Part shown: in pieces, positions 25,837 to 35,507 of the stretch
Layout: each line of letters begins with the position of its first letter
How positions within the stretch are numbered: the first letter of the stretch is position 1
Source: Alcaligenes sp. SORT26
GTDB lineage: Bacteria > Pseudomonadota > Gammaproteobacteria > Burkholderiales > Burkholderiaceae_B
Assembly (NCBI RefSeq): GCF_017377875.1
Contig: NZ_CP070975.1
Span: 3,534,001-3,598,000 of the forward strand
Direction: 5' to 3'
Length of the DNA stretch: 64,000 bases
The notes under the pieces: model-generated
Told to the model about the DNA's origin: nothing
Databases searched by the model: none
What the model saw: the letters and a program-made list of their open reading frames with translations, nothing else
Position numbers and translations under genes: made by a program

Positions 25837-26949
25837 ATGTCCCAAGAACGACTGCCCCCACTCAGTAATATCCCCGCTCAGATTGCCTGTCTGACGGATT
25901 ACGAACCCTATGCTCGTCAGCGTATGCGTACGCAGGACTGGGCGTACTTCAGTGCAGGGGCGGCGGATGAGCTTACCTTGCAAGACAACCTGGCCAGCTT
26001 CGGGCGCTTGGGTTTATGGCCTGCTGCTTTAAGCAAGTTTGATCAGCCTTCCACCCGCTTGACGCTGCAAGGGCAGTCTATGGACTACCCGATTCTTCTG
26101 GCTCCCGTGGCTTATCAGCGCTTGGCTCACCCTGAGGGTGAGTTGGCCAGTGTGTTGGGCGCGGGTGCGATGGGGGCGACCAGTGTGATTAGCATGCAGG
26201 CCAGCTATTCCTTTGAAGAGATTGCCGCACAAGCCCATGCCCCTTTGTGGGCGCAGTGGTATTGGCAAACAGATAGGGCGTTTAGCCTGGATTTGTTGGG
26301 GCGCTTGAAAGCAGCGGGTTATGTCGCCTTGATGTTGACGGTGGATGCTGCCGTCAATGGAGTACGGAATCAGGAGCAGCGTGCGGGCTTTGCCTTGCCT
26401 GAAGGTGTGGACGCGGTGAATCTGCGGGGTGCTCCCAGGCAGCAGGCGGTTTTAGGTGCAGCAGGCACCAGCCCTTTATTTGGCAGTGGCCTGTTAAATA
26501 GTGCTCCCACCTGGGATGACCTGGCTTGGTTGGTGCAGAACAGCCCTCTACCCGTGTGGGTGAAGGGAATCATGCGGCCCCGTGACGCCCAGCGAGCCCT
26601 GGATATGGGGGTTGCCGGGATTGTTGTCTCCAATCATGGTGGGCGAACCTTGGACGGTGTGCCCGCTTCAGTAGACGTGTTGGCACAAGTTTGTCAGGTC
26701 GTGCAGGGCAGGGTGCCGGTCTTGATGGATGGCGGTATTCGACGCGGCACAGATGTGCTCAAGGCATTGGCACTGGGTGCGACAGCCGTGATGATTGGCC
26801 GTCCCTATATTTATGGGCTGGCCGCCGCAGGAGCGGCAGGTGTTGCGCATGTCCTGCATATTTTGCGGGCTGAACTGGAAGTGGCGATGGCACTGACGGG
26901 TTGCAATACCTTGGCCGATATTGGCCCAGAGCTACTTTATCGATCCTGA
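25837..26949 (+). CDS. FMN-dependent alpha-hydroxy-acid oxidase/dehydrogenase (LldD-like)
   Basis: A 370-residue TIM-barrel flavoenzyme of the glycolate oxidase / lactate dehydrogenase family. Recognisable parts are WAYFSAGAADELTLQDN at the N-terminus, the FMN-binding PILLAPVAYQRLAHPEGE, QWYWQTDR (active-site Tyr), MLTVDAAVNGVRN, the lysine in WVKGIMRPRDAQ, SNHGGRTLDGVPAS (catalytic His and Arg) and DGGIRRGTDVLKAL. The ATG at 25837 is preferred to a TTG two codons earlier. Co-transcription with piuC is likely from the 21-bp gap, which hints that it supports iron or siderophore metabolism rather than plain lactate use. It overlaps ampD at its 3' end by 13 bp. Confidence 0.88.
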   Translation: MSQERLPPLSNIPAQIACLTDYEPYARQRMRTQDWAYFSAGAADELTLQDNLASFGRLGLWPAALSKFDQPSTRLTLQGQSMDYPILLAPVAYQRLAHPEGELASVLGAGAMGATSVISMQASYSFEEIAAQAHAPLWAQWYWQTDRAFSLDLLGRLKAAGYVALMLTVDAAVNGVRNQEQRAGFALPEGVDAVNLRGAPRQQAVLGAAGTSPLFGSGLLNSAPTWDDLAWLVQNSPLPVWVKGIMRPRDAQRALDMGVAGIVVSNHGGRTLDGVPASVDVLAQVCQVVQGRVPVLMDGGIRRGTDVLKALALGATAVMIGRPYIYGLAAAGAAGVAHVLHILRAELEVAMALTGCNTLADIGPELLYRS

Positions 26950-27572
26950 TCTGGCGTTTGTGGTGGCTTGGATTCCAGCTCTTGTTCCGGCAAGGTTTCT
27001 TTGGGCCAGCCATGTTCCCGCTTTACCCGTTTCCAATCAAAGAACGGGCCTGGATCGGTCTTGCGTCCAGGGGCGATGTGCTCGTGGCCACGCACCGCGC
27101 GCAAATTATGGCGCATACGCAGGGCGCGGCTCAGGCGGGATAGTTCTCGGTACTGCGCTTCTGTAAAAGGCTCGAAGTCGCTGCCTTCCAGCTCAATACC
27201 AATAGAGAAGTCATTGCAGCGTTCGCGACCTTCAAATTGAGACACCCCAGCATGCCAGGCGCGTCGCGTGGTCGGAACAAATTGAATGATGTGACCCGTG
27301 CGCTGGATTAGAAAGTGGGCTGAAACCTTCAGGTCCCGGATATTCTCGAACCAGGGGTGGGCGCTGATATCCAGCTTGTTCTGGAAAAAATCACGGATAT
27401 AAGGCCCGCCAAATTCCTGCGGTGGCAGGCTGATATTGTGCAGCACCAACAGGGTGGGACTATCGCCCTCGGGGCGGTCATCCTGATTGGGGGACAGGGC
27501 GCGCAGGACATTGGCATGGGGTTTAAGCCAGCCCTGGCGGTCCAGGTCATAGGCGTGGTGCATGCGGGCCAT
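26937..27572 (-). CDS. ampD: 1,6-anhydro-N-acetylmuramyl-L-alanine amidase AmpD
   Basis: Cytoplasmic zinc amidase of peptidoglycan recycling that cuts the stem peptide from anhydro-muropeptides and thereby keeps ampC-type beta-lactamase regulators uninduced. The 211-residue product shows the zinc ligands in LLVLHNISLP (His), AVRGHEHIAPGRKTDPGPFFDW (His and Asp), plus HFLIQRTGHIIQFV, AWHAGVSQFEGR and FSIGIELEG (the catalytic Glu). No signal peptide, as expected for AmpD. It is the last gene of a three-gene minus-strand run. Confidence 0.95.
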   Translation of the reverse strand: MARMHHAYDLDRQGWLKPHANVLRALSPNQDDRPEGDSPTLLVLHNISLPPQEFGGPYIRDFFQNKLDISAHPWFENIRDLKVSAHFLIQRTGHIIQFVPTTRRAWHAGVSQFEGRERCNDFSIGIELEGSDFEPFTEAQYRELSRLSRALRMRHNLRAVRGHEHIAPGRKTDPGPFFDWKRVKREHGWPKETLPEQELESKPPQTPDQDR

Positions 27573-27576
27573 GAGC

Positions 27577-27828
27577 TTAACTGCGCGGGCCGCGCTTGGC
27601 GTGTTCCAGGCTGCACCAGGTGTGATGATTGCTCATCAAGGCTTCCGAGCGCGGCAGGAAAATACCGCAGTGGGCGCAACGTACCATTTCTTCGGAGCCG
27701 CCTTGCTTGCGTGGGGGACGCATGGTCGGGTTCGGTGGGTTACGTTTGCGGGCTTTGTTTTGCGACACGATGCGGGCAATGATCATGCCCGCCAGTATGA
27801 CGACCACCCAAAATAAGACTTTACCCAA
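27577..27828 (-). CDS. small membrane-anchored zinc-ribbon-like protein (PP0621 family)
   Basis: An 83-residue protein with one N-terminal membrane helix (VLFWVVVILAGMIIARIV), a basic linker (NKARKRNPPNPTMRPPRK) and a cysteine/histidine cluster, CAHCGIFLPRSEAL then SNHHTWCSLEH, that looks like a zinc ribbon. It most likely starts at TTG 27828 with GAGGG upstream, overlapping the 3' end of the cytochrome-assembly gene by 8 bp, so translation is coupled. The function of this family is unknown. Four bases separate its stop from the ampD start. Confidence 0.75.
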   Translation of the reverse strand: MGKVLFWVVVILAGMIIARIVSQNKARKRNPPNPTMRPPRKQGGSEEMVRCAHCGIFLPRSEALMSNHHTWCSLEHAKRGPRS

Positions 27829-28672
27829 TTTTCCCTCGTTGCAAGATGACGTCCAGTACAAAGTGGCTGCCTGTATAGGCGAGCAGCAGGAAGGCAAAGC
27901 CAGCCAGGGTCCAGCGCAAGGCCACACGGCCACGCCATCCGTACTGTTTTCGTCCCCATAATAAGCCACCAAATGTAACCCAGGATAGCAAGGTAAAGAC
28001 AGTTTTGTGGTCAGCAGGCAGCAATTTTCCGTCTATTGCCATCGAGACAGCGGCCCCGCTCAAAATCGTAAGGGTCAGGATGACGAAGGAGACGCGGATC
28101 AGGCGGAATAGCAGCTCTTCCTGCACCAGCAGGGGCGGCATGGTGTCCAGCACGCGGCTTAGCAGGCCACGTTGTTCCTGATGAACAATAGGACGGTGCA
28201 GTTGACGGTCCAGCGCTGTCATCAAGATAGCGTGCAGGGCGGCCACGGTGCTGAGTCCGTAAGCGACCAGCGCAATCATCAAGTGGATGCGCAGCCATTC
28301 GTTACCTGCATGGTTGACGATATGGCCTACGGGAAAGGCCATGGCCAGCAGGCTGACGATTGTGGCTGCAGGCAGTAGAATGAGCAGCAGGCTGTCCAGA
28401 CGCAGATACAGGCTTTGGAACCAGAACACCACCATACCCAACCAGATTGCCGCCGACAGGGCCAAGGCCCAGCTTAGATGCAGCCCTTGGGGCAGCACAA
28501 TCGTCAGCAGCAGGCCCGCTCCGTGCACAATAATGGCGCAGAGCAAGGCCACCCGGCTGGGGGCGTTCAGTACGGTTCGGGTGCTGCCGCGAGTCAACGG
28601 ACGCCAGAGCGAGATCGACAGCACGATGTACGCCAGTGCGGCGAGCAAGTGAAATACAATACTTGCAGACAT
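27821..28672 (-). CDS. CcsA/YpjD-like cytochrome c assembly membrane protein
   Basis: A 283-residue protein with eight hydrophobic segments and the cytochrome-assembly (CcmC/CcsA) core. The segment AFPVGHIVNHAGNEWLRIHLMI contains candidate heme-ligand histidines, and TVFTLLSWVTFGGLLWGRKQ, GWRGRVALRWTLAGFAFL gives the typical Trp-rich later region. The YpjD/HemX-like subgroup is meant; its precise job is uncertain. The start at MSASIVFHLLAA (28672) is preferred. It is divergent from ffh with about 100 bp between. Confidence 0.85.
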   Translation of the reverse strand: MSASIVFHLLAALAYIVLSISLWRPLTRGSTRTVLNAPSRVALLCAIIVHGAGLLLTIVLPQGLHLSWALALSAAIWLGMVVFWFQSLYLRLDSLLLILLPAATIVSLLAMAFPVGHIVNHAGNEWLRIHLMIALVAYGLSTVAALHAILMTALDRQLHRPIVHQEQRGLLSRVLDTMPPLLVQEELLFRLIRVSFVILTLTILSGAAVSMAIDGKLLPADHKTVFTLLSWVTFGGLLWGRKQYGWRGRVALRWTLAGFAFLLLAYTGSHFVLDVILQRGKIG

Positions 28673-28775
28673 AAGTCCCGGATTTCCTGAAAAACGGTAC
28701 GGGGCGTACCTCAAGTGGCCATTTTATTCTTATTCGTAGACCACACGATAACCTAGTTTAAGCGAACCCAGTCCT

Positions 28776-30200
28776 ATGTTTGAAAATCTGACCCAGCGTA
28801 TGTCGCGTGTGGTGAAAACCATGCGCGGGCAGGCTCGTCTGACCGAATCCAATACTCAGGATATGTTGAGGGAAGTGCGCCTGGCTCTGCTGGAGGCCGA
28901 CGTGGCTTTGCCAGTCGTGCGCGATTTTGTGGCACGGGTCAAAGAGAAAGCGCTTGGTGTTGAAGTTGCTGACAGCCTCAATCCGGGTCAGGCGCTGGTG
29001 GGCGTTGTCCACCAGGAGCTGACTAACCTGATGGGTGCGGACCTGGGCGACAACGCCAGCGAACTGTCCCTGGCGGCTCAACCTCCTGCCGTGATCCTGA
29101 TGGCGGGTCTGCAAGGGGCGGGTAAAACCACCACCACCGGTAAGCTGGCCAAGTGGCTGAGCGAAGGCGGCCACGTTCAGCACGGCCGCAAGACAGGCAA
29201 GAAAAAAGTGCTGGTGGTCAGTGCTGACGTCTACCGTCCTGCCGCTATCGAGCAGTTGAAAACCGTTGCCGCGCAAGTGGGCGTCGAGTTCCTGCCTTCC
29301 GATCCCAGCCAGAAGCCTGCCGACATTGCTCGCAATGCCCTGGACCACGCCAAGCGTCATCACTTTGAAGTGCTGATTGTCGATACGGCCGGTCGCCTGG
29401 GTATTGACGAAGAAATGATGCGCGAGATCCGCGCTCTGTACGACTTGCTGAACCCCATCGAAACCCTGTTCGTGGTGGATGCCATGCAGGGTCAGGACGC
29501 GGTCAACGTGGCCAAAGCCTTTGCCGATGCCTTGCCGCTGACCGGTGTGGTGCTGACCAAGCTGGACGGTGATGCTCGTGGTGGTGCTGCCTTGTCCGTG
29601 CGCCATGTCACCGGCAAGCCGCTGAAATTTGTCGGTATGTCGGAGAAGCTGGATGGCCTGGAGCCATTCCACCCCGAGCGTATGGCTCAGCGTGTGCTGG
29701 GTATGGGCGACATCATTTCCCTGGTGGAACAGGCCCAGCGCAATATTGATATTGCTGACGCTCAAAAGATTACCGACAAGATCAAGGCGGGCGACAAGTT
29801 CGACTTGAACGACTTCCGCGACCAGCTACAACAAGTTAAAAAGCTGGGCGATATGGGCTCCTTGCTGGAAAAACTGCCTGCGCAGTTCTCCCAGGCGGCG
29901 TCCCAGTTGCAAGGCGGCCAGGCAGAGCAGCAATTGCGTCGCACCGAAGGTATCTTGAACTCCATGACCCCGGCCGAGCGCGCTAAACCTGAATTGCTCA
30001 AAGCATCGCGCAAACGTCGTATTGCAGCGGGTTCTGGCGTCCCAGTGCAAGAGGTCAACCGTATGCTGAATCAGTTCGAGCAAATGCAAGGCATGATGAA
30101 GCAGATGAAAAAAGGCGGCATGGCCAAAATGATGCGGGGCCTGGGCGGTATGGGTGCCTTGAAAGGGTTGGCTGGTAAAGGTTTCAAAGGCTTTCGCTAA
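28776..30200 (+). CDS. ffh: signal recognition particle GTPase Ffh
   Basis: The protein subunit of the bacterial SRP (474 aa), which binds 4.5S RNA and signal sequences and docks on FtsY. N domain about 1-90. The G domain contains the P-loop LQGAGKTTTTGKL, VLVVSADVYRPAA, DTAGRLGIDEEMM and TKLDGDARGGAAL. The methionine-rich M domain ends with NQFEQMQGMMKQMKKGGMAK. An extra short insertion (HVQHGRKTGKKK, about 136-147) after the P-loop is seen in betaproteobacterial Ffh. Complete, monocistronic. Confidence 0.97.
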   Translation: MFENLTQRMSRVVKTMRGQARLTESNTQDMLREVRLALLEADVALPVVRDFVARVKEKALGVEVADSLNPGQALVGVVHQELTNLMGADLGDNASELSLAAQPPAVILMAGLQGAGKTTTTGKLAKWLSEGGHVQHGRKTGKKKVLVVSADVYRPAAIEQLKTVAAQVGVEFLPSDPSQKPADIARNALDHAKRHHFEVLIVDTAGRLGIDEEMMREIRALYDLLNPIETLFVVDAMQGQDAVNVAKAFADALPLTGVVLTKLDGDARGGAALSVRHVTGKPLKFVGMSEKLDGLEPFHPERMAQRVLGMGDIISLVEQAQRNIDIADAQKITDKIKAGDKFDLNDFRDQLQQVKKLGDMGSLLEKLPAQFSQAASQLQGGQAEQQLRRTEGILNSMTPAERAKPELLKASRKRRIAAGSGVPVQEVNRMLNQFEQMQGMMKQMKKGGMAKMMRGLGGMGALKGLAGKGFKGFR

Positions 30201-30255
30201 GCAGCCCTTGGCGTTTGCCCAAGCAGTCTGATCTGTTTTGACTGTTTCGCCAAAG

Positions 30256-30282
30256 AAAAAGCCCGCTGATGCGGGCTTTTTT
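30256..30282. terminator. bidirectional terminator between ffh and the LysM gene
   Basis: AAAGCCCGC-TGAT-GCGGGCTTT with A- and T-runs on both sides, between the convergent ffh and LysM/BON genes. Confidence 0.9.
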
Positions 30283-30300
30283 CATCCTGAATGGCTGAAA

Positions 30301-30744
30301 TTACAGCGCAGGAATACGCAGTACCTGACCGGGGTAAATCTTGTCAGGATGGCTAAGCATCGGTTTGTTGGCTTCAAAAATAACCGTGTACTTCGCACCG
30401 TTGGCCTTGCCGTAGTTGGTTTCGGCAATTTTCCACAAGGTATCGCCCTTCTGGACGGTATACATGGTGGCTTCGGGGGCGGGTTGTGCAACATTCAGTT
30501 GGTTGTCCACTTGAGAGACGCCCAGTGTGTTACCCAAGGCCAGCACAATTTTTTCGGCTTGTTCGGTAGAGGCAGCTTGACCGCTGACCGTCACCTTATC
30601 GCCATCCACCGTCAGGTTCAGGCCGTCGGCGGACAGTTGGTGTTTGGCCAGTTCTTTCTGGAGTTCGTCTGCTGTCGCTGCTTTGGCCTCGTTGGCTCCA
30701 AAGAGTTTTTCGCCGACATCTTTAAGAAAACTGAATACGCCCAT
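30301..30744 (-). CDS. BON and LysM domain protein (YgaU/Kbp-like)
   Basis: A 147-residue protein with a BON domain (about 22-85: ELAKHQLSADGLNLTVDGDK, VTVSGQAASTEQAEKIVLAL) and a C-terminal LysM domain (about 94-145: YTVQKGDTLWKIAETNYGKA, HPDKIYPGQVLRIP). It has no signal peptide, like E. coli YgaU/Kbp, a cytoplasmic potassium-binding protein, and domain order and length match. Potassium binding here is inferred from homology only. Confidence 0.92.
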   Translation of the reverse strand: MGVFSFLKDVGEKLFGANEAKAATADELQKELAKHQLSADGLNLTVDGDKVTVSGQAASTEQAEKIVLALGNTLGVSQVDNQLNVAQPAPEATMYTVQKGDTLWKIAETNYGKANGAKYTVIFEANKPMLSHPDKIYPGQVLRIPAL

Positions 30745-30874
30745 TGCTTTGCTCCTGAAGTTAGGGGTCTATCCTTGCTTGCCTGATGGCAGGCGAGTCG
30801 GCCCATTATGACCTCATTTTTCACCGTGAAGCCGTAGCGGAATGTCAGCAATTGTGCATTTTAAAGGGACAGGC

Positions 30875-31075
30875 TCAGCCGCCCCCGACAGCCACCACGA
30901 TTTCCAGCGTGTCGCCCTCGTTGATAGGGGTAGTGGCGTGCTGGCTTTTAGGCACGATATCGCCATTCAGCTCTACGGCGATGCGCTTGTTTTCGTAGCC
31001 CAGCTCAATAATCAGCGTGCCAACGGTATCGGTATTTGTCAGAGTCTTGCTCTGACCGTTCAGGGTAATGTTCAT
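30875..31075 (-). CDS. thiS: ThiS sulfur carrier protein (thiamine biosynthesis)
   Basis: A 66-residue ubiquitin-fold sulfur carrier; the C-terminal Gly-Gly (IVVAVGGG) is the residue pair that is adenylated and thiocarboxylated in thiazole synthesis. MNITLNGQ at the start matches the family, so the second of two adjacent ATGs is used. It follows pip by 42 bp, and no thiG or thiF lies in the window, which leaves this carrier separated from its usual partner. A MoaD-like alternative is unlikely because length and sequence fit ThiS. Confidence 0.85.
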   Translation of the reverse strand: MNITLNGQSKTLTNTDTVGTLIIELGYENKRIAVELNGDIVPKSQHATTPINEGDTLEIVVAVGGG

Positions 31076-31117
31076 CATTGTCTCTGGATGTGGTCCGGGC
31101 CAAGCCGGACGAGTGAT

Positions 31118-32829
<1,712 letters not shown>

Positions 32830-32970
32830 GGTTGGGGCGCGGGCATCAAGAATGGCTCGCGTATCAGCTAAAAGCGGGAAAACTCTATTGTAGTGAGTCT
32901 TGCCGCCGAATTCATGGGATGGCGTGCGAAAAAGATAGGGCAGGGGCCACGCATGCGCCAGAGATCGCGC

Positions 32971-32976
32971 TATAAT
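32971..32976 (+). promoter_or_regulatory. -10 box of the tRNA-Gly gene
   Basis: A perfect TATAAT lies 55 bp upstream of the mature tRNA; the -35 region at the right distance is weak, so this is a tentative promoter call. Confidence 0.35.
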
Positions 32977-33031
32977 TTTCGCTTCCCCATTCGCGGGATT
33001 GTCTGCTTTTGACGCAGACCTCTCCATCAGG

Positions 33032-33105
33032 GCGGGTGTAGTTTAATGGTAAAACTGATGCTTCCCAAGCATCCGTCGTGGGTTCGATTCCCATCACCCG
33101 CTCCA
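33032..33105 (+). tRNA. tRNA-Gly, anticodon CCC
   Basis: A complete cloverleaf with acceptor GCGGGTG / CACCCGC, discriminator T and an encoded CCA end. The anticodon stem GATGC/GCATC encloses loop TTCCCAA, giving anticodon CCC (reads GGG). The T arm reads CGTGG-GTTCGAT-TCCCATC-like. It marks the left border of the AT-richer accessory stretch 33106-36050; tRNA 3' ends are common integration sites, but no duplicate of this end was found in the window. Confidence 0.95.
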
Positions 33106-33339
33106 CGCTCCTCATTCAATGTGTTCCGGTGGTTTCCATAGTTTTTTGAATTTAAAGGTTTTGTGCCTTTTAGATTCCGCCGAGCATCATGCCAAGCCAC
33201 TGATAGTCACTGCAAACAAGTCGTTTTTTGCGGTTGAGAGCAGTTCCGTATTACCCATAGGAGTGAGAGAGAATAGGGATACCCAAAAAGGGAAAAGGCG
33301 CCTCTCCTGTGTTAAGCAGACGGGGGCGCTGGGCTCTGT
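33106..33339. other. gene-free gap between tRNA-Gly and hipA
   Basis: 234 bp with no credible gene, terminator or repeat; base composition shifts towards AT. Confidence 0.5.
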
Positions 33340-34611
33340 TCAATCATCAGCAATTCGAAAGGCTTCCGCCATTCGATCTTGTTCGCGCGCCGGTAGCCCC
33401 AGTTCTCTGGCCACGGTTCTCCATTGGCGAACGATTCCTTGGAACTCTGTAATGACTTCATCGGCCTCGTTTAGATTCAATCGAAAGTACGCTGCGACTT
33501 CGCGGGCGAGCTCCAGATCTAGCGCGTTGTCCACTTCTGTGATGTTGAGCTTTAGGCCGTCTCCAAAGGGCACCGGGTTCATGTCGTAGGCTTCAGAGAG
33601 TCGCCAACCCGTTCCTGGTACAAGGATAAATCCGTGGTTGCGTAAGTGATCGTCTGTGTTCGATACGAGGATGTTGAATACGATTCGTGACCATAGCTCG
33701 CGGAGGTCGATGTTGGTCTGGGAGCCATGCCTGATAAGGACTTCAGCCAGCTCCAGATAGCTGACTCCGGTCGACGCATCATCACCATCGCTGTGACCGG
33801 TCATGGTCATCGCCGAGGCAAAGTGCAGGCGTCGCCCTTCATCGGTGCGATCGAATCGCCGCACCATAAAGCAGTGGTAGTCACTCGCAAATCTCCGCGC
33901 TTCAGCGGCCGCGACATTCAGCCCACAACCGACCGCCAGGGCATTGACGACCATCTCCCATCCACCGACGTCATAGTCATCGTGAGAGCTCGGAAACTTG
34001 GCGATGTACAAGTGTCCCTGTTCATCAGCCACGCTTGCCTTAGGCCTGGCCCCCCCTAGTGAGCCACCGGGGGCGATCAACATTCTGAGCCATTCTTGGC
34101 CTTGTTGAGCTTCGTTGTTTGGATCTTCCTCCAGCGCCCGACTCGCCTGTTCCAGAGCTCGAATCTCGGCAAAAGGTGGGGCTGCCAGCCCAACCGTATC
34201 ATCGAGAAATTCGCCTTGATCTTCTCGCTTGTAGCGCAAGGCACCTACTCGGTAGAGATCGTGCACGCCAAGCAGGTAGTCCGTTTCATACAGTCGAGTC
34301 CCTGCAGGCTGGATACCTGCGCGAATATCCCGTGCGAGGCGACGGTCCATAAGCAAACGACCCCATCGATCAGGACTGGAGTCAGAGAATACGCCGAATC
34401 TGTCCTGGGGCGTGGTGGGATACTGGGGCCCTTCGAACTGGAAAATCCTTGGATCAAGAACCAGTTGACCAATGACGGGGTCTGCAAGCGCTGCAGGATC
34501 GTACTGAAATTCAAACGTCTCGTGTGCGCGCGTCCTGCGGGAGTTTAGAACACCTACTCGCTGAGGTTGAGGCAGGCCATCCCAATCTGCATACACTCCG
34601 ATCATCGTCAT
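33340..34611 (-). CDS. hipA: HipA-type serine/threonine kinase toxin
   Basis: A 423-residue HipA-family kinase toxin; E. coli HipA phosphorylates glutamyl-tRNA synthetase and causes persistence. Visible are an N-terminal subdomain with [20 protein letters not shown] (about 71-90), the Gly-rich loop [14 protein letters not shown] (about 181-194), the lysine of LYIAKFPS, the catalytic loop [12 protein letters not shown] (about 318-328, Asp320/321) and the metal-binding EAYDMNP (about 340-346). All kinase motifs are intact, so it should be active. Its ATG overlaps the antitoxin stop by four bases, the usual hipBA arrangement. Substrate is not known. Confidence 0.9.
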   Translation of the reverse strand: MTMIGVYADWDGLPQPQRVGVLNSRRTRAHETFEFQYDPAALADPVIGQLVLDPRIFQFEGPQYPTTPQDRFGVFSDSSPDRWGRLLMDRRLARDIRAGIQPAGTRLYETDYLLGVHDLYRVGALRYKREDQGEFLDDTVGLAAPPFAEIRALEQASRALEEDPNNEAQQGQEWLRMLIAPGGSLGGARPKASVADEQGHLYIAKFPSSHDDYDVGGWEMVVNALAVGCGLNVAAAEARRFASDYHCFMVRRFDRTDEGRRLHFASAMTMTGHSDGDDASTGVSYLELAEVLIRHGSQTNIDLRELWSRIVFNILVSNTDDHLRNHGFILVPGTGWRLSEAYDMNPVPFGDGLKLNITEVDNALDLELAREVAAYFRLNLNEADEVITEFQGIVRQWRTVARELGLPAREQDRMAEAFRIADD

Positions 34612-35159
34612 TTTTTGTCACCCTCTTTTCGCTGCTTAGAAGAGGGTTCCAAGAGAGACGCCAGACTTTTTGATGTAGTTCGAGAGTTCTCCGCAGAGGG
34701 GCGGTGTGAGTCAGCATGGATACCGTTGTTCGGCTCTTTAGTTCGGTTGCTTGCGCTTTTTAGGCTCTTCTTGGGGGGAGGTGACTTGTTGATTATCTTT
34801 TCTACTGGAGATTTACCCACTCTCTCGTTCCAAGTCGTCTGGGGAGGGACGGATGATGATGTAGCGCTCGGCCGTAAAAGGCGTGAGTCCTGAAGTCGAC
34901 GGCCAAGCTCGTCGTCAGCGCCCAGCATGGCGAGGTCTTTTTCAATGCCGAGGACTTGCATGACGGAAAGGTAGGCACCTATTGTTACGCCCGGCCCCCC
35001 AGACTCAAGGGAGCGTAGCGTCATCGGCGACATTCCGGCGCGTTCTGCCACTTGCTTGGCGGTGATTTTGCGGCGCAAGCGTGCAAGTTTGAGCCGCTCA
35101 CCAAATTCAGCGAGTAGCTTCTGGGTCATCGGCATAAGGGGAGCGGTTTTTTTCGCCAT
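34608..35159 (-). CDS. hipB: HipB-type XRE-family antitoxin with long basic tail
   Basis: Antitoxin and repressor encoded just upstream of hipA. The N-terminal XRE HTH (about residues 14-75) reads [53 protein letters not shown]. At 183 residues it is about twice as long as E. coli HipB (88). Residues 96-183 are rich in Ser, Lys and Pro ([18 protein letters not shown]) and look disordered. No Shine-Dalgarno is evident before the ATG at 35159, and an operator copy abuts it, so translation could be leaderless or begin at a later Met (residues 9 or 11). Confidence 0.85.
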   Translation of the reverse strand: MAKKTAPLMPMTQKLLAEFGERLKLARLRRKITAKQVAERAGMSPMTLRSLESGGPGVTIGAYLSVMQVLGIEKDLAMLGADDELGRRLQDSRLLRPSATSSSVPPQTTWNERVGKSPVEKIINKSPPPKKSLKSASNRTKEPNNGIHADSHRPSAENSRTTSKSLASLLEPSSKQRKEGDKK

Positions 35160-35160
35160 A

Positions 35161-35209
35161 GTGCTAGTATTTCTGCGTTTCTAGGCTGGTTTGGCCATAA
35201 TATTAGCAT
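35161..35209. repeat. operator module 1: inverted repeat, 10-bp arms, 29-bp spacer
   Basis: GTGCTAGTAT (35161-35170) faces ATATTAGCAT (35200-35209) with 29 bases between; each arm differs from module 2 at one position. The left arm touches the hipB start codon, so binding here would autorepress hipBA. Confidence 0.75.
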
Positions 35210-35268
35210 CCAATCCCTTCGTTTTTCACTGATTTAAAGCCGTTTTTTGATACTGAGTTTGCATAAAA

Positions 35269-35317
35269 GTGCTAATATTTTGGAGAAATTGCTCGTTTAG
35301 TAAAAAGATATTAGCAC
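35269..35317. repeat. operator module 2: perfect inverted repeat, 10-bp arms, 29-bp spacer
   Basis: GTGCTAATAT (35269-35278) and ATATTAGCAC (35308-35317) are exact reverse complements with the same 29-base spacer as module 1; with flanks the perfect arms reach 12 bp. The module starts 108 bp from module 1. Confidence 0.8.
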
Positions 35318-35507
35318 TTCTTATTGGGGTAGATGTCGCTAGCGTTGATTCGTTTCCAGTTGCAGCTTTTGTTCAGATGTCGTTGCTACTCTCAAAGAGG
35401 TTTATGCGTCCGTACTGGATAACACCGATGGATGTTCTCTGGGATAGATTTGCAACTGACATGCAGGCGCGCATAAGAGCCGTTTTGGGGGGGCAGCGTA
35501 CGTGCTT

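Larger units (their letters stand above)
35160..35507. other. AT-rich operator region upstream of hipBA, no gene
   Basis: 348 bp with no credible gene. Its left half holds the two operator modules listed separately. An open frame starting in the second module (35269-35511, plus strand) lacks a ribosome site and resembles nothing I know, so it is not called. Confidence 0.55.

Noticed and set aside
30745-31117. Thiamine pyrophosphate riboswitch near thiS
   Set aside because: The conserved CTGAGA and GATC elements of that riboswitch are not present around the thiS start or upstream of trmB.
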